A stretch of DNA of 11,976 nucleotides from Candidatus Avelusimicrobium ruminicola (GTDB lineage Bacteria; Elusimicrobiota; Elusimicrobia; Elusimicrobiales; Elusimicrobiaceae): assembly GCA_900319885.1 (NCBI GenBank), contig ONQH01000013.1, forward strand, positions 1 to 11,976, given 5' to 3'. How positions within the stretch are numbered: the first letter of the stretch is position 1; every line of letters begins with the position of its first letter. The notes under the pieces were generated by a model. That model was given only the letters and a program-made list of their open reading frames with translations, searched no databases and was not told the DNA's origin. This document shows positions 4,331 through 11,976 of this stretch, one piece after another. Both the position numbers and the translations under genes were made by a program.

Positions 4331-6922
4331 ATGATTCAAACTGTAATTAACAAAATTTTTGGAACAAAAAGCGAAAGAGACTTAAAGAAAATTCAACATT
4401 ATGTAGATAAGGCTAATTCTTTGGCGTCGCAGATGGAGGCTTTGAGCGACGATGAATTAAAAGCCAAAACGCAAGAATTTAAGAATCGCTTGGCCCAGGG
4501 CGAAACGCTGGATGATATTTTGGCGGAAGCCTTTGCCACGGTGCGCGAAGCCGCCAAACGCGTCATTGGGTTACGCCCCTATGATGTGCAACTATTAGGA
4601 GGCATTGTGCTTCACCAAGGGAAAATTGCGGAAATGCGTACCGGAGAAGGGAAAACGCTGGTTGCTGTGTTGCCGTCTTACTTAAATGCACTTACCGGCA
4701 AAGGGGTACACGTGGTTACCGTCAACGATTACTTAGCCAAGCGTGACCGCCAATGGATGGGCCCTATTCACGAATTTTTAGGTTTAACGGTGGGTTTTAT
4801 CGGCCACGATATGGAAAATTCGGAACGTCGCGAAATGTATCAAAAAGACATTACGTATGTAACCAATAACGAATTAGGATTTGATTATTTGCGTGACAAC
4901 ATGGTCATTAATCGCAACGACCGCGTGCTTCGTCCGTTAAATTACTGTATTGTGGACGAAGTTGACTCCATTTTAATTGACGAGGCTCGCACGCCGCTTA
5001 TTATTTCCGGTCCGTCCGATCAAAGTACCGATAAATACTATATCGTCAACCGTTTAATTCCTTCGTTGAAAGTTCGTTTAATTACAGAAAAAGATGAAGT
5101 AAAAGCCAAATACGAAGGCATTAACCTGGATGAAGGTGTAGATGCAATTATTGACGAAAAAGCGCATACCGCTACGCTTACGGATACCGGTATTGCCAAG
5201 GCGGAAAAATTCTTAAACGTACCCAACCTGTATGATGATGTACAATCGGAATGGGTGCATCATATCAATCAAGCGTTACGGGCGCACCACTTGTATGAAC
5301 GGGATGTGGACTACGTTGTCAAAGACGGGGAAGTGATTATTGTAGACGAATTTACCGGGCGTTTAATGCCGGGCCGCCGCTGGAGTGATGGCCTACATCA
5401 GGCGGTAGAAGCCAAGGAAGGTCTGCAAATTAAAGAAGAAAACCAGACGTTAGCGACCATCACGTTCCAGAATTTCTTCAAACTGTATAACAAACTTTCC
5501 GGTATGACGGGTACCGCTATGACGGAGGCCAACGAATTTTGGCAAATTTATAAACTGGACGTCGTAGAAATCCGGCCTAACCGTCCTTCCAAACGTATTG
5601 ATTTCCCGGACTCTGTGTACCTTACCGAACGGGCCAAATTTAATGCCATTGTGGATGAAGTAGAACAACTGTGGAAGCAGGGAGCCCCGGTGCTGGTGGG
5701 GACGCGCAGTATTGAAAAGTCCGAAAAATTAAGCCAAATGTTGCGTCAAAAAGGGATTCCGCACAAAGTATTAAATGCTAAATACCATGAAATGGAAGCG
5801 CAAATTATCAGCCAAGCCGGGCGCAAGGGGGCGGTAACGATCGCTACCAACATGGCCGGCCGCGGTACAGATATTGTGTTAGGCGGCAATCCGGCTACGC
5901 CCGAAGAACAAGAAGCAGTGATCAATTTGGGCGGGTTGCACGTTATTGGTAGCGAACGCCATGAAAGCCGGCGTATTGATAACCAGTTGCGCGGCCGCTG
6001 TGCCCGGCAAGGTGACCCGGGCAGTTCGCGCTTTTATATCGCGCTAGACGACGAGCTGATGCGCTTGTTTGCCAACTCACAAAAAATTGGGTCCATTTTG
6101 TCGCGCGTGGGGATGAAGGAAGGCGAGGCGATTGAGTCGTTCCTGCTTTCCCGCCAAATTGAAGGGGCGCAACGTATGGTAGAAGGGCGCAACTTTGACA
6201 TCCGCAAACAACTGCTGGATTATGATAAAGTCATGAACCAACAGCGTACCGCCATTTATGGTCTCCGTAATGCCATTTTAGACGGGGAAAATATGACGGA
6301 AAAATCTCATCAAATGATGGAAGAAATTGTAGATGAATTGGTGGAGCAATATTATATCCCGCAACATCCCCAAAAATCCAACTTTGTGGCACTTAATGCC
6401 GGGTTGCATCAATTTTTCCCGTTACCGTTTGAACTGACGGCCGAAAATATCGGGAAAAAATCGCAAGAGGAATTAGTGCAAGACATTATGAACACCGTGA
6501 AAGATTTGTATGCGCAACGCACGTTATATTTTGCTGAGCAAGGCCTTGATTTCGGCGAAATTGAACGGATGCTCTTGTTACAAATTATTGACACGGCCTG
6601 GAAGCAAAATTTGTATGAGTTGGATCAGTTGCAAAACAGCGTAAGTTTACGCGGATATGCGCAAAAAGATCCGCTTATTGAATATCAAAAAGAGTCGTAC
6701 AAGTTATACTCGGCCATGATGAACCGCATCCGCGATTTAATGGTCAGTTACATTTTCCGCTTGCAACTGCCTCCGCGGCGCACTGCTGCCGAGCGGGCAC
6801 AAGCGGCGGCTGCTAAAAACCCGGATCAGAACGCTCCCGTGCAAAAACATATCGGGCGTAATGACCCTTGCCCGTGCGGAAGCGGGAAAAAATATAAGAA
6901 ATGTTGTGGAGCGAACCAATGA
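4331..6922 (+). CDS. secA: Protein translocase ATPase SecA
   Basis: SecA drives unfolded precursors through the SecYEG channel at the inner membrane by ATP hydrolysis. At 863 residues it has the normal family size, with domains in order. The first nucleotide-binding fold has Walker A MRTGEGKT (102-109) and Walker B DEVD (209-212), followed by LIDEARTPLIISG. The preprotein cross-linking region follows. The second fold includes the ATNMAGRGTDI and QLRGRCARQGDPGSSRF motifs. The helical scaffold and wing come next, then an Ala-rich linker and a zinc-binding SEC-C tail with Cys847, Cys849, Cys858 and Cys859. That tail normally binds SecB, ribosomes or lipid. I see no missing key residue. AAGGA (4318-4322) is eight bases before the ATG. 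It heads a seven-gene same-strand array, and its substrates would include the four signal-peptide proteins encoded just upstream. No strong promoter is visible in the 47-base gap before it. Confidence 0.98.
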   Translation: MIQTVINKIFGTKSERDLKKIQHYVDKANSLASQMEALSDDELKAKTQEFKNRLAQGETLDDILAEAFATVREAAKRVIGLRPYDVQLLGGIVLHQGKIAEMRTGEGKTLVAVLPSYLNALTGKGVHVVTVNDYLAKRDRQWMGPIHEFLGLTVGFIGHDMENSERREMYQKDITYVTNNELGFDYLRDNMVINRNDRVLRPLNYCIVDEVDSILIDEARTPLIISGPSDQSTDKYYIVNRLIPSLKVRLITEKDEVKAKYEGINLDEGVDAIIDEKAHTATLTDTGIAKAEKFLNVPNLYDDVQSEWVHHINQALRAHHLYERDVDYVVKDGEVIIVDEFTGRLMPGRRWSDGLHQAVEAKEGLQIKEENQTLATITFQNFFKLYNKLSGMTGTAMTEANEFWQIYKLDVVEIRPNRPSKRIDFPDSVYLTERAKFNAIVDEVEQLWKQGAPVLVGTRSIEKSEKLSQMLRQKGIPHKVLNAKYHEMEAQIISQAGRKGAVTIATNMAGRGTDIVLGGNPATPEEQEAVINLGGLHVIGSERHESRRIDNQLRGRCARQGDPGSSRFYIALDDELMRLFANSQKIGSILSRVGMKEGEAIESFLLSRQIEGAQRMVEGRNFDIRKQLLDYDKVMNQQRTAIYGLRNAILDGENMTEKSHQMMEEIVDELVEQYYIPQHPQKSNFVALNAGLHQFFPLPFELTAENIGKKSQEELVQDIMNTVKDLYAQRTLYFAEQGLDFGEIERMLLLQIIDTAWKQNLYELDQLQNSVSLRGYAQKDPLIEYQKESYKLYSAMMNRIRDLMVSYIFRLQLPPRRTAAERAQAAAAKNPDQNAPVQKHIGRNDPCPCGSGKKYKKCCGANQ

Positions 6923-7350
6923 AAAAAATGTTCTCAAATATCTGGCTTTTGACCTGTACGATTGTGGTCTTACTGTTGATCCCGTTGTTCTTATCGCATG
7001 ATTTGCCGATTGCAGTACATGTTCCGCAGTTAACCAAAGAGGAATTAGTGGCCAAAAAAGAGGCGGCCGAAAAAGCCGAACAGGAAGCGGCCCGCAAAGC
7101 CCGCTTAAACCGGATTTATTCCTGCAAACAAGACGACGATTGCTTGATTGTGGATAAAGATCCGTGTGGTTGTGCGGCAGGTCCTTCCGGCGTGGTCGCC
7201 ATCAATGTAAATTATATTACGGATTTTAATGCGCTTAACGGGTCCCGCATGGTCACCAAGGCGTGTTCCTCACAGCCCTCTACGGTCAAAGAGTGTAGTG
7301 CTTCGGCCCGGGCTGTATGTAAAGCGCATAGGTGTAAAATTACGTATTAA
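6919..7350 (+). CDS. Single-pass membrane protein with an eight-cysteine periplasmic domain
   Basis: The 143-residue protein has a short basic N-terminus, one membrane segment (about 8-26), a charged Lys/Glu/Ala helix (39-64, probably coiled) and a compact domain with Cys69, 75, 83, 85, 116, 126, 134 and 139. The pattern SCKQDDDCLIVD...CGC and the C-terminal A-x-CKAHRCKI suggest four disulfides in an exported domain of the C-x5-DC...CGC type seen in uncharacterised envelope proteins. Its function is unknown. I chose ATG 6919, which overlaps the secA stop codon as ATGA and has GGAG (6908-6911) seven bases upstream. An in-frame ATG at 6901 lies inside the secA zinc-tail codons and has no such signal. 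Its place between secA and lnt suggests co-expression with the export machinery, not necessarily a shared task. Confidence 0.8.
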   Translation: MKKMFSNIWLLTCTIVVLLLIPLFLSHDLPIAVHVPQLTKEELVAKKEAAEKAEQEAARKARLNRIYSCKQDDDCLIVDKDPCGCAAGPSGVVAINVNYITDFNALNGSRMVTKACSSQPSTVKECSASARAVCKAHRCKITY

Positions 7351-7353
7351 GTT

Positions 7354-8973
7354 ATGGCAGAGACACAGGACGAATCTACAAAACAACCCGCGCGGTTTTG
7401 GCAACGGATAAAATTATTCATTGGCCATGTAAGCCATGGCCTGTTTTTAGTCGTTTGTCTGTTGCTTTGTGCCGGTTTGTTTTATATCAGTTACCCCAAG
7501 ATTTCCTTTTCTTTTGCGGCGTGGTTTATTGTGGCTCCTTTTATTTGGGGGATTTGCCATATCCGTGGATTTTGGGGATCTGTATTTTACGGCTGGCTGA
7601 CGGGCCTGGTTAGTAATGCGGTCTTGTTGTCGTGGATTTATTATACCTGTCTTAATGGAGGGGGCCTTTCTCACGCACTCTCTTTAACCGCTTGGTTAGG
7701 TTTGTCCGGTTTATTGGCGTTGCAGTTTGCCGTGTTTGGGGGAGCGTGCCATTTCCTTAAAAAAACAGGGGGATTTTTCCCAATTTTGGCCGCTTGTGGC
7801 TGGGTAGCGTTGGAGTGGCTCCACCAAATGATTGCTTTTTACGGATTGGGTTTCCCGTGGGTGATGTTAGGATATACCCAATGGAACGTGCCGGCCGTCT
7901 TATATATTGCCTCTTTCACGGGAGTATATGGGATTAGTTTCTTGTTATGCTTTGTGGGGTCCAGCGTAGGTTGGTGCTTCGGCCAACGGGGTCTTCGTAA
8001 AGGGTTATGGCAGTTAGTGCTGGCAACTATCGTTTTTGTCAGCGTCTATGGTTTTGGCAGACACATGCAACATAAAATGGCCCGTTTCTTGGAACATCCG
8101 CGCTCTTTATTAACCGTACAGGCCGCTCTACTTCAACCCAATATAGACCAGTACAAGAAATGGACCCCGGAATATGAAGAAGAAATTGCCAATACCTTAA
8201 AAAACATGGGACAACAACTTAGTGGTACGGGGACGTATCTGGCCGTTTGGCCCGAAAGCGTGGTGCCGGGTTCGTTAACGGATGAAAAATATTTTAATTT
8301 GTTTGCCGATATTGGCAAACAAAGCGCAGCCTACCAGGTGCTGGGTTCCAATATTGCTACCGAACAGGCCCAATACGTGGGAGCCTATTTAATGACCCCT
8401 GACGGAGAGGGCTTGTCTGCTTATCGCAAAGAAAAACTGGTCCCGTTTGGCGAGTTTATTCCTTTTGAGCGTCTATTGCAATATGTCCTTAAAGATATTG
8501 AAGTTATGGGCGCTTTGGGCTCTTTTGTGCCCGGTCCCCAAGGGCAACCGTTGCTGGATGCCGGCGGTGTCAAATTAGGCACTACGGTATGTTACGAGTC
8601 TATTTTCCCGCAGTTATGGCGCCAACAGAATAAAACAGGGGCCCAGTTATTTGTGAATATTACCAATGATGCCTGGTTCTTTAATACGGCCGCCCCGTAT
8701 CAGCATTTAGCCGCTAACGTACTGCGTGCTGTGGAAAACGGACGCCCTGTATTACGTGCGGCTAACACCGGTTTCTCGGCTTATATTGACGCTTTTGGTA
8801 ACATTAAGCAACAATCCAATTTATTTACGCAAGAAATTTTAACGGCCAGTGTGCCGCTTTCGGTAACGGAACGAAATACCTTTTATACGCAGTGGGGGGA
8901 TTGGTTCGCCTGGATCTGTGCTATTTTGTTCTTTACGATTGGAATTTCTACGATAGTATTCTTATATGAATAA
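7354..8973 (+). CDS. lnt: Apolipoprotein N-acyltransferase Lnt
   Basis: Lnt moves an acyl chain from a phospholipid to the N-terminal cysteine of diacylated lipoproteins, the last step in making triacylated lipoproteins at the periplasmic face of the inner membrane. The 539 residues show seven or more hydrophobic segments between 28 and 236, then a nitrilase-fold domain (about 252-505) and a final membrane helix (about 515-537). The catalytic set is present: Glu301 in WPES, Lys359 in [12 protein letters not shown] and Cys413 in [14 protein letters not shown] and the later [13 protein letters not shown] block are also typical. It is slightly longer than the E. coli enzyme, partly because of a polar N-terminal extension (1-20). 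It starts three bases after the previous stop and has no good Shine-Dalgarno nearby, so translation is probably coupled. It overlaps prfB by eight bases. Confidence 0.96.
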   Translation: MAETQDESTKQPARFWQRIKLFIGHVSHGLFLVVCLLLCAGLFYISYPKISFSFAAWFIVAPFIWGICHIRGFWGSVFYGWLTGLVSNAVLLSWIYYTCLNGGGLSHALSLTAWLGLSGLLALQFAVFGGACHFLKKTGGFFPILAACGWVALEWLHQMIAFYGLGFPWVMLGYTQWNVPAVLYIASFTGVYGISFLLCFVGSSVGWCFGQRGLRKGLWQLVLATIVFVSVYGFGRHMQHKMARFLEHPRSLLTVQAALLQPNIDQYKKWTPEYEEEIANTLKNMGQQLSGTGTYLAVWPESVVPGSLTDEKYFNLFADIGKQSAAYQVLGSNIATEQAQYVGAYLMTPDGEGLSAYRKEKLVPFGEFIPFERLLQYVLKDIEVMGALGSFVPGPQGQPLLDAGGVKLGTTVCYESIFPQLWRQQNKTGAQLFVNITNDAWFFNTAAPYQHLAANVLRAVENGRPVLRAANTGFSAYIDAFGNIKQQSNLFTQEILTASVPLSVTERNTFYTQWGDWFAWICAILFFTIGISTIVFLYE

Positions 8974-10087
8974 TGTGGAATTTAAGGACGTTGAGCAAAA
9001 AATTGAAGAGTTATCTGCCCGGGTAACTAAAATTAAATCTATTGATAAAGTAGCGCAGAAACAGCAAGAACTGGCTTCTTTGCAACAGGTTTCGGCGGCC
9101 CCGGAATTTTGGAACGATACTCAAAAAGCCAAAGAAGTGAGCCGTCAAATTGATCTGCTCAAAACATCGATTGATACCTTTTTTGAGTTGCAAAAACGCA
9201 TGGAAGATGCACAAGCCTTGTTTGAACTGTGCAAAGAAATGCAAGATCAGCAAGAACTTAACAATTTGTTTGTGTCTTTAGCGGAAACTGAGAAACGCGT
9301 CGCCCAGAAGGAAGCCGCCATCCGCCTGAGTGAACCCAATGACAAGTTAAATGCTATTTTAACAATTCATGCCGGGGCCGGCGGTACCGAATCGTGCGAT
9401 TGGGCGCAAATGTTGGTGCGTATGTATACGCGTTGGGCCGAACAGCATGGCTTTAAGTTTTCTATTTTAGATTCTCAACCCGGGGATGAAGCCGGCATTA
9501 AAACGCTTTCTGCCATGGTGGAAGGCCCGTTTGCGTATGGCTACCTCAAAGGAGAAAACGGTGTGCACCGGTTGGTGCGTGTGTCCCCTTTTGATGCCAA
9601 TGCCAGGCGGCACACGTCTTTTGCCTCTTGTGATGTGTTGCCGGATATTGACGAAGACATCAATATTGAAATCCCGGAGAGCGATATTGAGTTGGAAACT
9701 TCCCGCGCCGGGGGCCATGGCGGACAAAACGTCAACAAGGTGGAAAGTGCTGTACGCCTTTTGCACAAGCCGACCGGGATTGTGGTCTCGTGTCGTATAG
9801 AGCGCAGTCAATTGCAAAATCGCCAAACCGCCATGAAAATGCTTAAAGCCAAATTATATGAATTGGAAATGGATAAAAAACGCGGCGAAGCGGAAAAACG
9901 CTACGGTCAAAAAGGGGAAATTGCTTGGGGCCATCAAATCCGTTCCTACGTCTTTATGCCCTATCAATTAGTGAAAGATCTTCGTAGCGGTTACGAAACC
10001 AGCCAAATTACTGCGGTCATGGATGGCGAGTTGGACCCGTTCATTTTGGCCTATCTTAACTACGAAGCACAACGCAAACAAGCATGA
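8966..10087 (+). CDS. prfB: Peptide chain release factor 2 (RF2)
   Basis: RF2 reads UGA and UAA stop codons and triggers release of the finished protein from the ribosome. The 373 residues show the helical N-terminal domain (1-110), then the codon-recognition motif SPF (207-209, in [15 protein letters not shown]), which marks RF2 rather than RF1, and the catalytic GGQ (252-254). The loop reads [13 protein letters not shown], unlike the E. coli form SGAGGQHVN; similar variants are known to me in other bacterial phyla. The gene is one unbroken frame. Many bacteria carry an in-frame UGA near codon 26 that needs a +1 frameshift and makes RF2 self-regulating, and here the matching stretch ([10 protein letters not shown], 21-30) has no stop. 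It overlaps lnt by eight bases and hemW by four. Confidence 0.97.
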   Translation: MNNVEFKDVEQKIEELSARVTKIKSIDKVAQKQQELASLQQVSAAPEFWNDTQKAKEVSRQIDLLKTSIDTFFELQKRMEDAQALFELCKEMQDQQELNNLFVSLAETEKRVAQKEAAIRLSEPNDKLNAILTIHAGAGGTESCDWAQMLVRMYTRWAEQHGFKFSILDSQPGDEAGIKTLSAMVEGPFAYGYLKGENGVHRLVRVSPFDANARRHTSFASCDVLPDIDEDINIEIPESDIELETSRAGGHGGQNVNKVESAVRLLHKPTGIVVSCRIERSQLQNRQTAMKMLKAKLYELEMDKKRGEAEKRYGQKGEIAWGHQIRSYVFMPYQLVKDLRSGYETSQITAVMDGELDPFILAYLNYEAQRKQA

Positions 10088-11187
10088 TGCGTGGTTTGTA
10101 TATTCATATCCCTTTCTGCAAAAAGAAATGTAATTACTGTGACTTTGCTTCCTTTGCCGGACAAGAAAAACGGATAGATGATTATTTGGGGGCCTTGGCG
10201 CATGAGGCTGCCTTGTACAAAGGGGTTGCGTGCAGCACGCTTTATGTGGGGGGCGGAACGCCTAGCCTGCTTGCCGAACATCAACTCCGACGACTACATA
10301 AGATTATTTGTAAAAATTTCGCCCTGGTTTCCTCTTTCTTAGAAAGTACCTTTGAGGCCAACCCGGAGAGTTTAACCCCTTCTAAAATTGCACTACTTCG
10401 CCAAATGGGGTTTAATCGCCTTAGTATGGGGTTGCAAAGTTTTAATGAGGCGGAGTTAAAAGTATTGGGGCGCATCCACAATGCCGCGCAATTTTTGCAG
10501 GCTTACCAAGCGGCGCGCGCCGGCGGTTTTGAGAATATCAATGTGGATTTAATAGCCGGATTGCCTACGCAAACCCAGGATAGTTTTTTGCAGAGTTTGC
10601 ACCGGCTCATTGCGTTGCGCCCGGAACATATTTCCGTATACGGACTTCAAATAGAGGAGGGCACGCCCTTCTTTGAACAAGGTGTTGTATGCGACCAACT
10701 GTTAATGCGCGCCATGCTGGAACAAGCCGACGACGTCCTCTCACGGGCAGGCTATGAGCACTATGAAATTTCCAATTATGCACTGCCGGGCAAGCGTGCC
10801 AAGCACAATACAAATTATTGGCAAAACGGGGAGTATGTGGGGCTGGGCAGTGCGGCGGCTTCGTACCGAAACGGTACACGCCGGCAAAATACATCTTCGC
10901 TTGCGGAATATATAGATTGTATGGAAAGCGGGAAGACCCCGATTGTATTTTCCGAACAACTAACGGGCAAGGCAAAGCAAGGGGAGACGCTTATGCTGGC
11001 CTTTCGTCAATTAGATGGGGTGGAATTGACGCCTTTGCAGAAACAGATGTTTGGGGCGGAAATAGAGAAACATTTGCAAAATGGACTTCTCACCCAGGCC
11101 GATAAAAAGGTAAAATTAAGTAAAGAAGGGCTTTATTTAGCCAATGAAGTCATGCGCAGTTTTGTGGCCCCTTTTGAGGAAATATGA
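10084..11187 (+). CDS. hemW: Radical SAM heme chaperone HemW
   Basis: HemW belongs to the coproporphyrinogen oxidase-like radical SAM family but is a heme-binding chaperone that hands heme to membrane proteins. The 367 residues have the cluster motif [10 protein letters not shown] with Cys12, Cys16 and Cys19, typical HIPFC spacing, GGGTPS (about 57-62) for SAM binding, and [18 protein letters not shown]. The signature region [20 protein letters not shown] is followed by [11 protein letters not shown]. Most relatives known to me have GAHSY there, so the conserved His is Ala in this protein. True HemN proteins carry a longer N-terminus, which is lacking. ATG 10084 overlaps the prfB stop as ATGA; the adjacent ATG 10087 would do equally well. 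Its 4Fe-4S cluster could be supplied by scaffold proteins such as the NifU-domain protein encoded at 2120-2344. Confidence 0.92.
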   Translation: MMRGLYIHIPFCKKKCNYCDFASFAGQEKRIDDYLGALAHEAALYKGVACSTLYVGGGTPSLLAEHQLRRLHKIICKNFALVSSFLESTFEANPESLTPSKIALLRQMGFNRLSMGLQSFNEAELKVLGRIHNAAQFLQAYQAARAGGFENINVDLIAGLPTQTQDSFLQSLHRLIALRPEHISVYGLQIEEGTPFFEQGVVCDQLLMRAMLEQADDVLSRAGYEHYEISNYALPGKRAKHNTNYWQNGEYVGLGSAAASYRNGTRRQNTSSLAEYIDCMESGKTPIVFSEQLTGKAKQGETLMLAFRQLDGVELTPLQKQMFGAEIEKHLQNGLLTQADKKVKLSKEGLYLANEVMRSFVAPFEEI

Positions 11188-11897
11188 AAGTAACATCTGT
11201 GCATACAGAGATCTTTGAAGAAAAGGCAAATTTAGCCGATTTTATTGTGCGCTTTTTGCCCACGGTGCCCGAAAATACCGTGCTAGCCGTATCTTCAAAA
11301 GTGGTAGCACTTTGGAAAGGATGTACCGTAGATTATCAAAGCAAGGCGCAAAAAGAGACACTAATCCGCCGGCAAAGCCAAGCCGCCTTAAAGACCCCGC
11401 TGGCGTGGTTTACGATTAAAGACGGGATGGTTATGACCAATGCCGGGATTGACGAGTCTAACGCAAAGGGTAAGTTGATTTTTCTGCCCGATTGCTACGC
11501 CTGCGCGCGCGAGTTGCGCGCCGCTTTGCAACAAGCGTGGAAGGTGCACAACTTGGGTATTGTCATTACGGATAGTGCTATTTTACCTTTGCGGGCCGGT
11601 GTCATAGCGGCGGCTGTAGGCTATGCCGGATTTCACGGGGTAAAAGATTTGCGCGGGAAGGCAGACATTTTTGGCAAAAAACTGCAAACGACGTTGGTGG
11701 ATGTGGCCGATAGTTTAGCCACCACGGCGGCTCTACTCATGGGGGAAGCGGCCGAACAGTGTCCGCTTTGTGTGATAGAAGGGGCCCCCGTTGTATTTAC
11801 GGAGGATGTACCTCGGGATGAAATAAAATATCCCGTACAAAATGATTTGTATACGCCTTTATTAAGGGCGGCAAAATTAATTGAAGAGGAGAAATAA
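11184..11897 (+). CDS. CofE-like (F420-0:gamma-glutamyl ligase family) protein
   Basis: CofE adds glutamate to coenzyme F420-0 using GTP. The 237-residue length and motif order fit that family: AVSSKVVALWKG (35-46), NAGIDESNAKG (86-96), LPD plus CARELR (101-112), VITDSAILPLRAGV (127-140), and a long block AVGYAGFHGVKDLRGKADIFGKKL (144-167) with VADSLATTAALLMG (174-187). In classical CofE the fourth motif reads roughly ITDT.GRP.R.G; here the Asp and the later Arg stay but GR is replaced by IL. No other F420 gene is in the window, so the substrate may differ, for example another glutamylation or amide-ligase reaction. It starts inside the hemW stop codon (ATGA) behind GAGGA (11176-11180), and its own stop abuts the mscL start. 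The family is well supported; the reaction is not. Confidence 0.82.
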   Translation: MKVTSVHTEIFEEKANLADFIVRFLPTVPENTVLAVSSKVVALWKGCTVDYQSKAQKETLIRRQSQAALKTPLAWFTIKDGMVMTNAGIDESNAKGKLIFLPDCYACARELRAALQQAWKVHNLGIVITDSAILPLRAGVIAAAVGYAGFHGVKDLRGKADIFGKKLQTTLVDVADSLATTAALLMGEAAEQCPLCVIEGAPVVFTEDVPRDEIKYPVQNDLYTPLLRAAKLIEEEK

Positions 11898-11976
11898 ATG
11901 AAAAATATCGTAAATGAATTCAAACAATTCGTTATGCGCGGCAACGTGATTGATATGGCTGTTGGTATCATCATTG
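11898..11976 (+). CDS. mscL: Large-conductance mechanosensitive channel MscL, 5' part only
   Basis: Only 26 codons are present before the window ends. They encode KNIVNEFKQFVMRGNVIDMA followed by VGIII, which matches the amphipathic N-terminal helix and start of the first membrane helix of MscL ('EF..F..RGNV.D.AVG.IIG'). MscL is a pentameric inner-membrane pore that opens under strong membrane tension to release solutes after hypo-osmotic shock. The ATG follows directly on the TAA of the previous gene, with AGAGGAG (11885-11891) six bases upstream, the strongest ribosome binding site in the operon. This may allow high expression despite its distal place. Confidence 0.93.
   Translation, partial: MKNIVNEFKQFVMRGNVIDMAVGIII

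Noticed and set aside
6901..6918. Earlier in-frame ATG (6901) for the eight-cysteine protein
   Set aside because: It lies inside the secA zinc-tail codons and lacks a Shine-Dalgarno, while ATG 6919 has GGAG at the right distance and the ATGA overlap.
9020..9070. Possible programmed frameshift site in prfB
   Set aside because: The N-terminal frame reads through without a stop and aligns with RF2 continuously, and no CUUUGA-type site is present.
9467..9826. 119-codon open frame on the minus strand inside prfB
   Set aside because: It is antisense to the most conserved part of RF2, so its openness follows from that coding constraint; it has no motif or ribosome binding site.
1..11976. tRNA, rRNA, CRISPR array, IS element or attachment site
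   Set aside because: No cloverleaf-like block, spaced direct repeats, transposase frame or flanking inverted repeats were found; gaps are short and coding density is high.

Overview
The window looks like ordinary chromosome from a Gram-negative (diderm) bacterium of moderate G+C. Lnt implies triacylated lipoproteins and an outer membrane, and several small proteins carry Sec signal peptides. The mix of small orphan secreted proteins, a degenerate trypsin-like secreted protein, SecA with a zinc tail and a CofE-like ligase recalls gut Elusimicrobiota, but that placement is a guess from memory and low confidence. I see no rRNA, tRNA, CRISPR array, insertion sequence or phage gene. No gene-free stretch exceeds 150 bases.

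Layout. Bases 1-354 hold the 3' part of a chromate-transporter family membrane protein. A sigma70-type promoter then drives a secreted protein (473-1210) that resembles a trypsin-fold protease with a broken catalytic triad. It converges on a minus-strand pair, a NifU-type Fe-S scaffold domain followed by a PHP-domain phosphoesterase (2344-1304), and the two units share a perfect 12-bp bidirectional terminator. Divergent from the Fe-S gene come three small exported proteins in a row: a tandem SH3b protein (2483-2950), a stand-alone domain resembling the C-terminal domain of the cytochrome c assembly factor CcmI/CycH (3063-3536), and an alpha-helical periplasmic protein (3645-4283). The first two of these end in clear hairpin terminators, so they look like short independent transcription units. 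The CcmI-like gene seems to be leaderless.

From 4331 to the right edge runs a compact same-strand array: secA, a single-pass membrane protein with an eight-cysteine domain, lnt, prfB (RF2), hemW, a CofE-like amide ligase and the start of mscL. Junctions are -4, +3, -8, -4, -4 and 0 bases, so this is very probably one translationally coupled operon. It joins protein export (SecA), lipoprotein maturation (Lnt), translation termination (RF2), heme trafficking (HemW) and osmotic safety (MscL).

Most genes are housekeeping. The points worth a second look are the pseudoprotease, the leaderless CcmI-domain gene, the eight-cysteine protein between secA and lnt, the CofE-like ligase without visible F420 partners, and a repeated TATAAGTAT element at three promoters. 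I did not find a convincing new multi-gene system.
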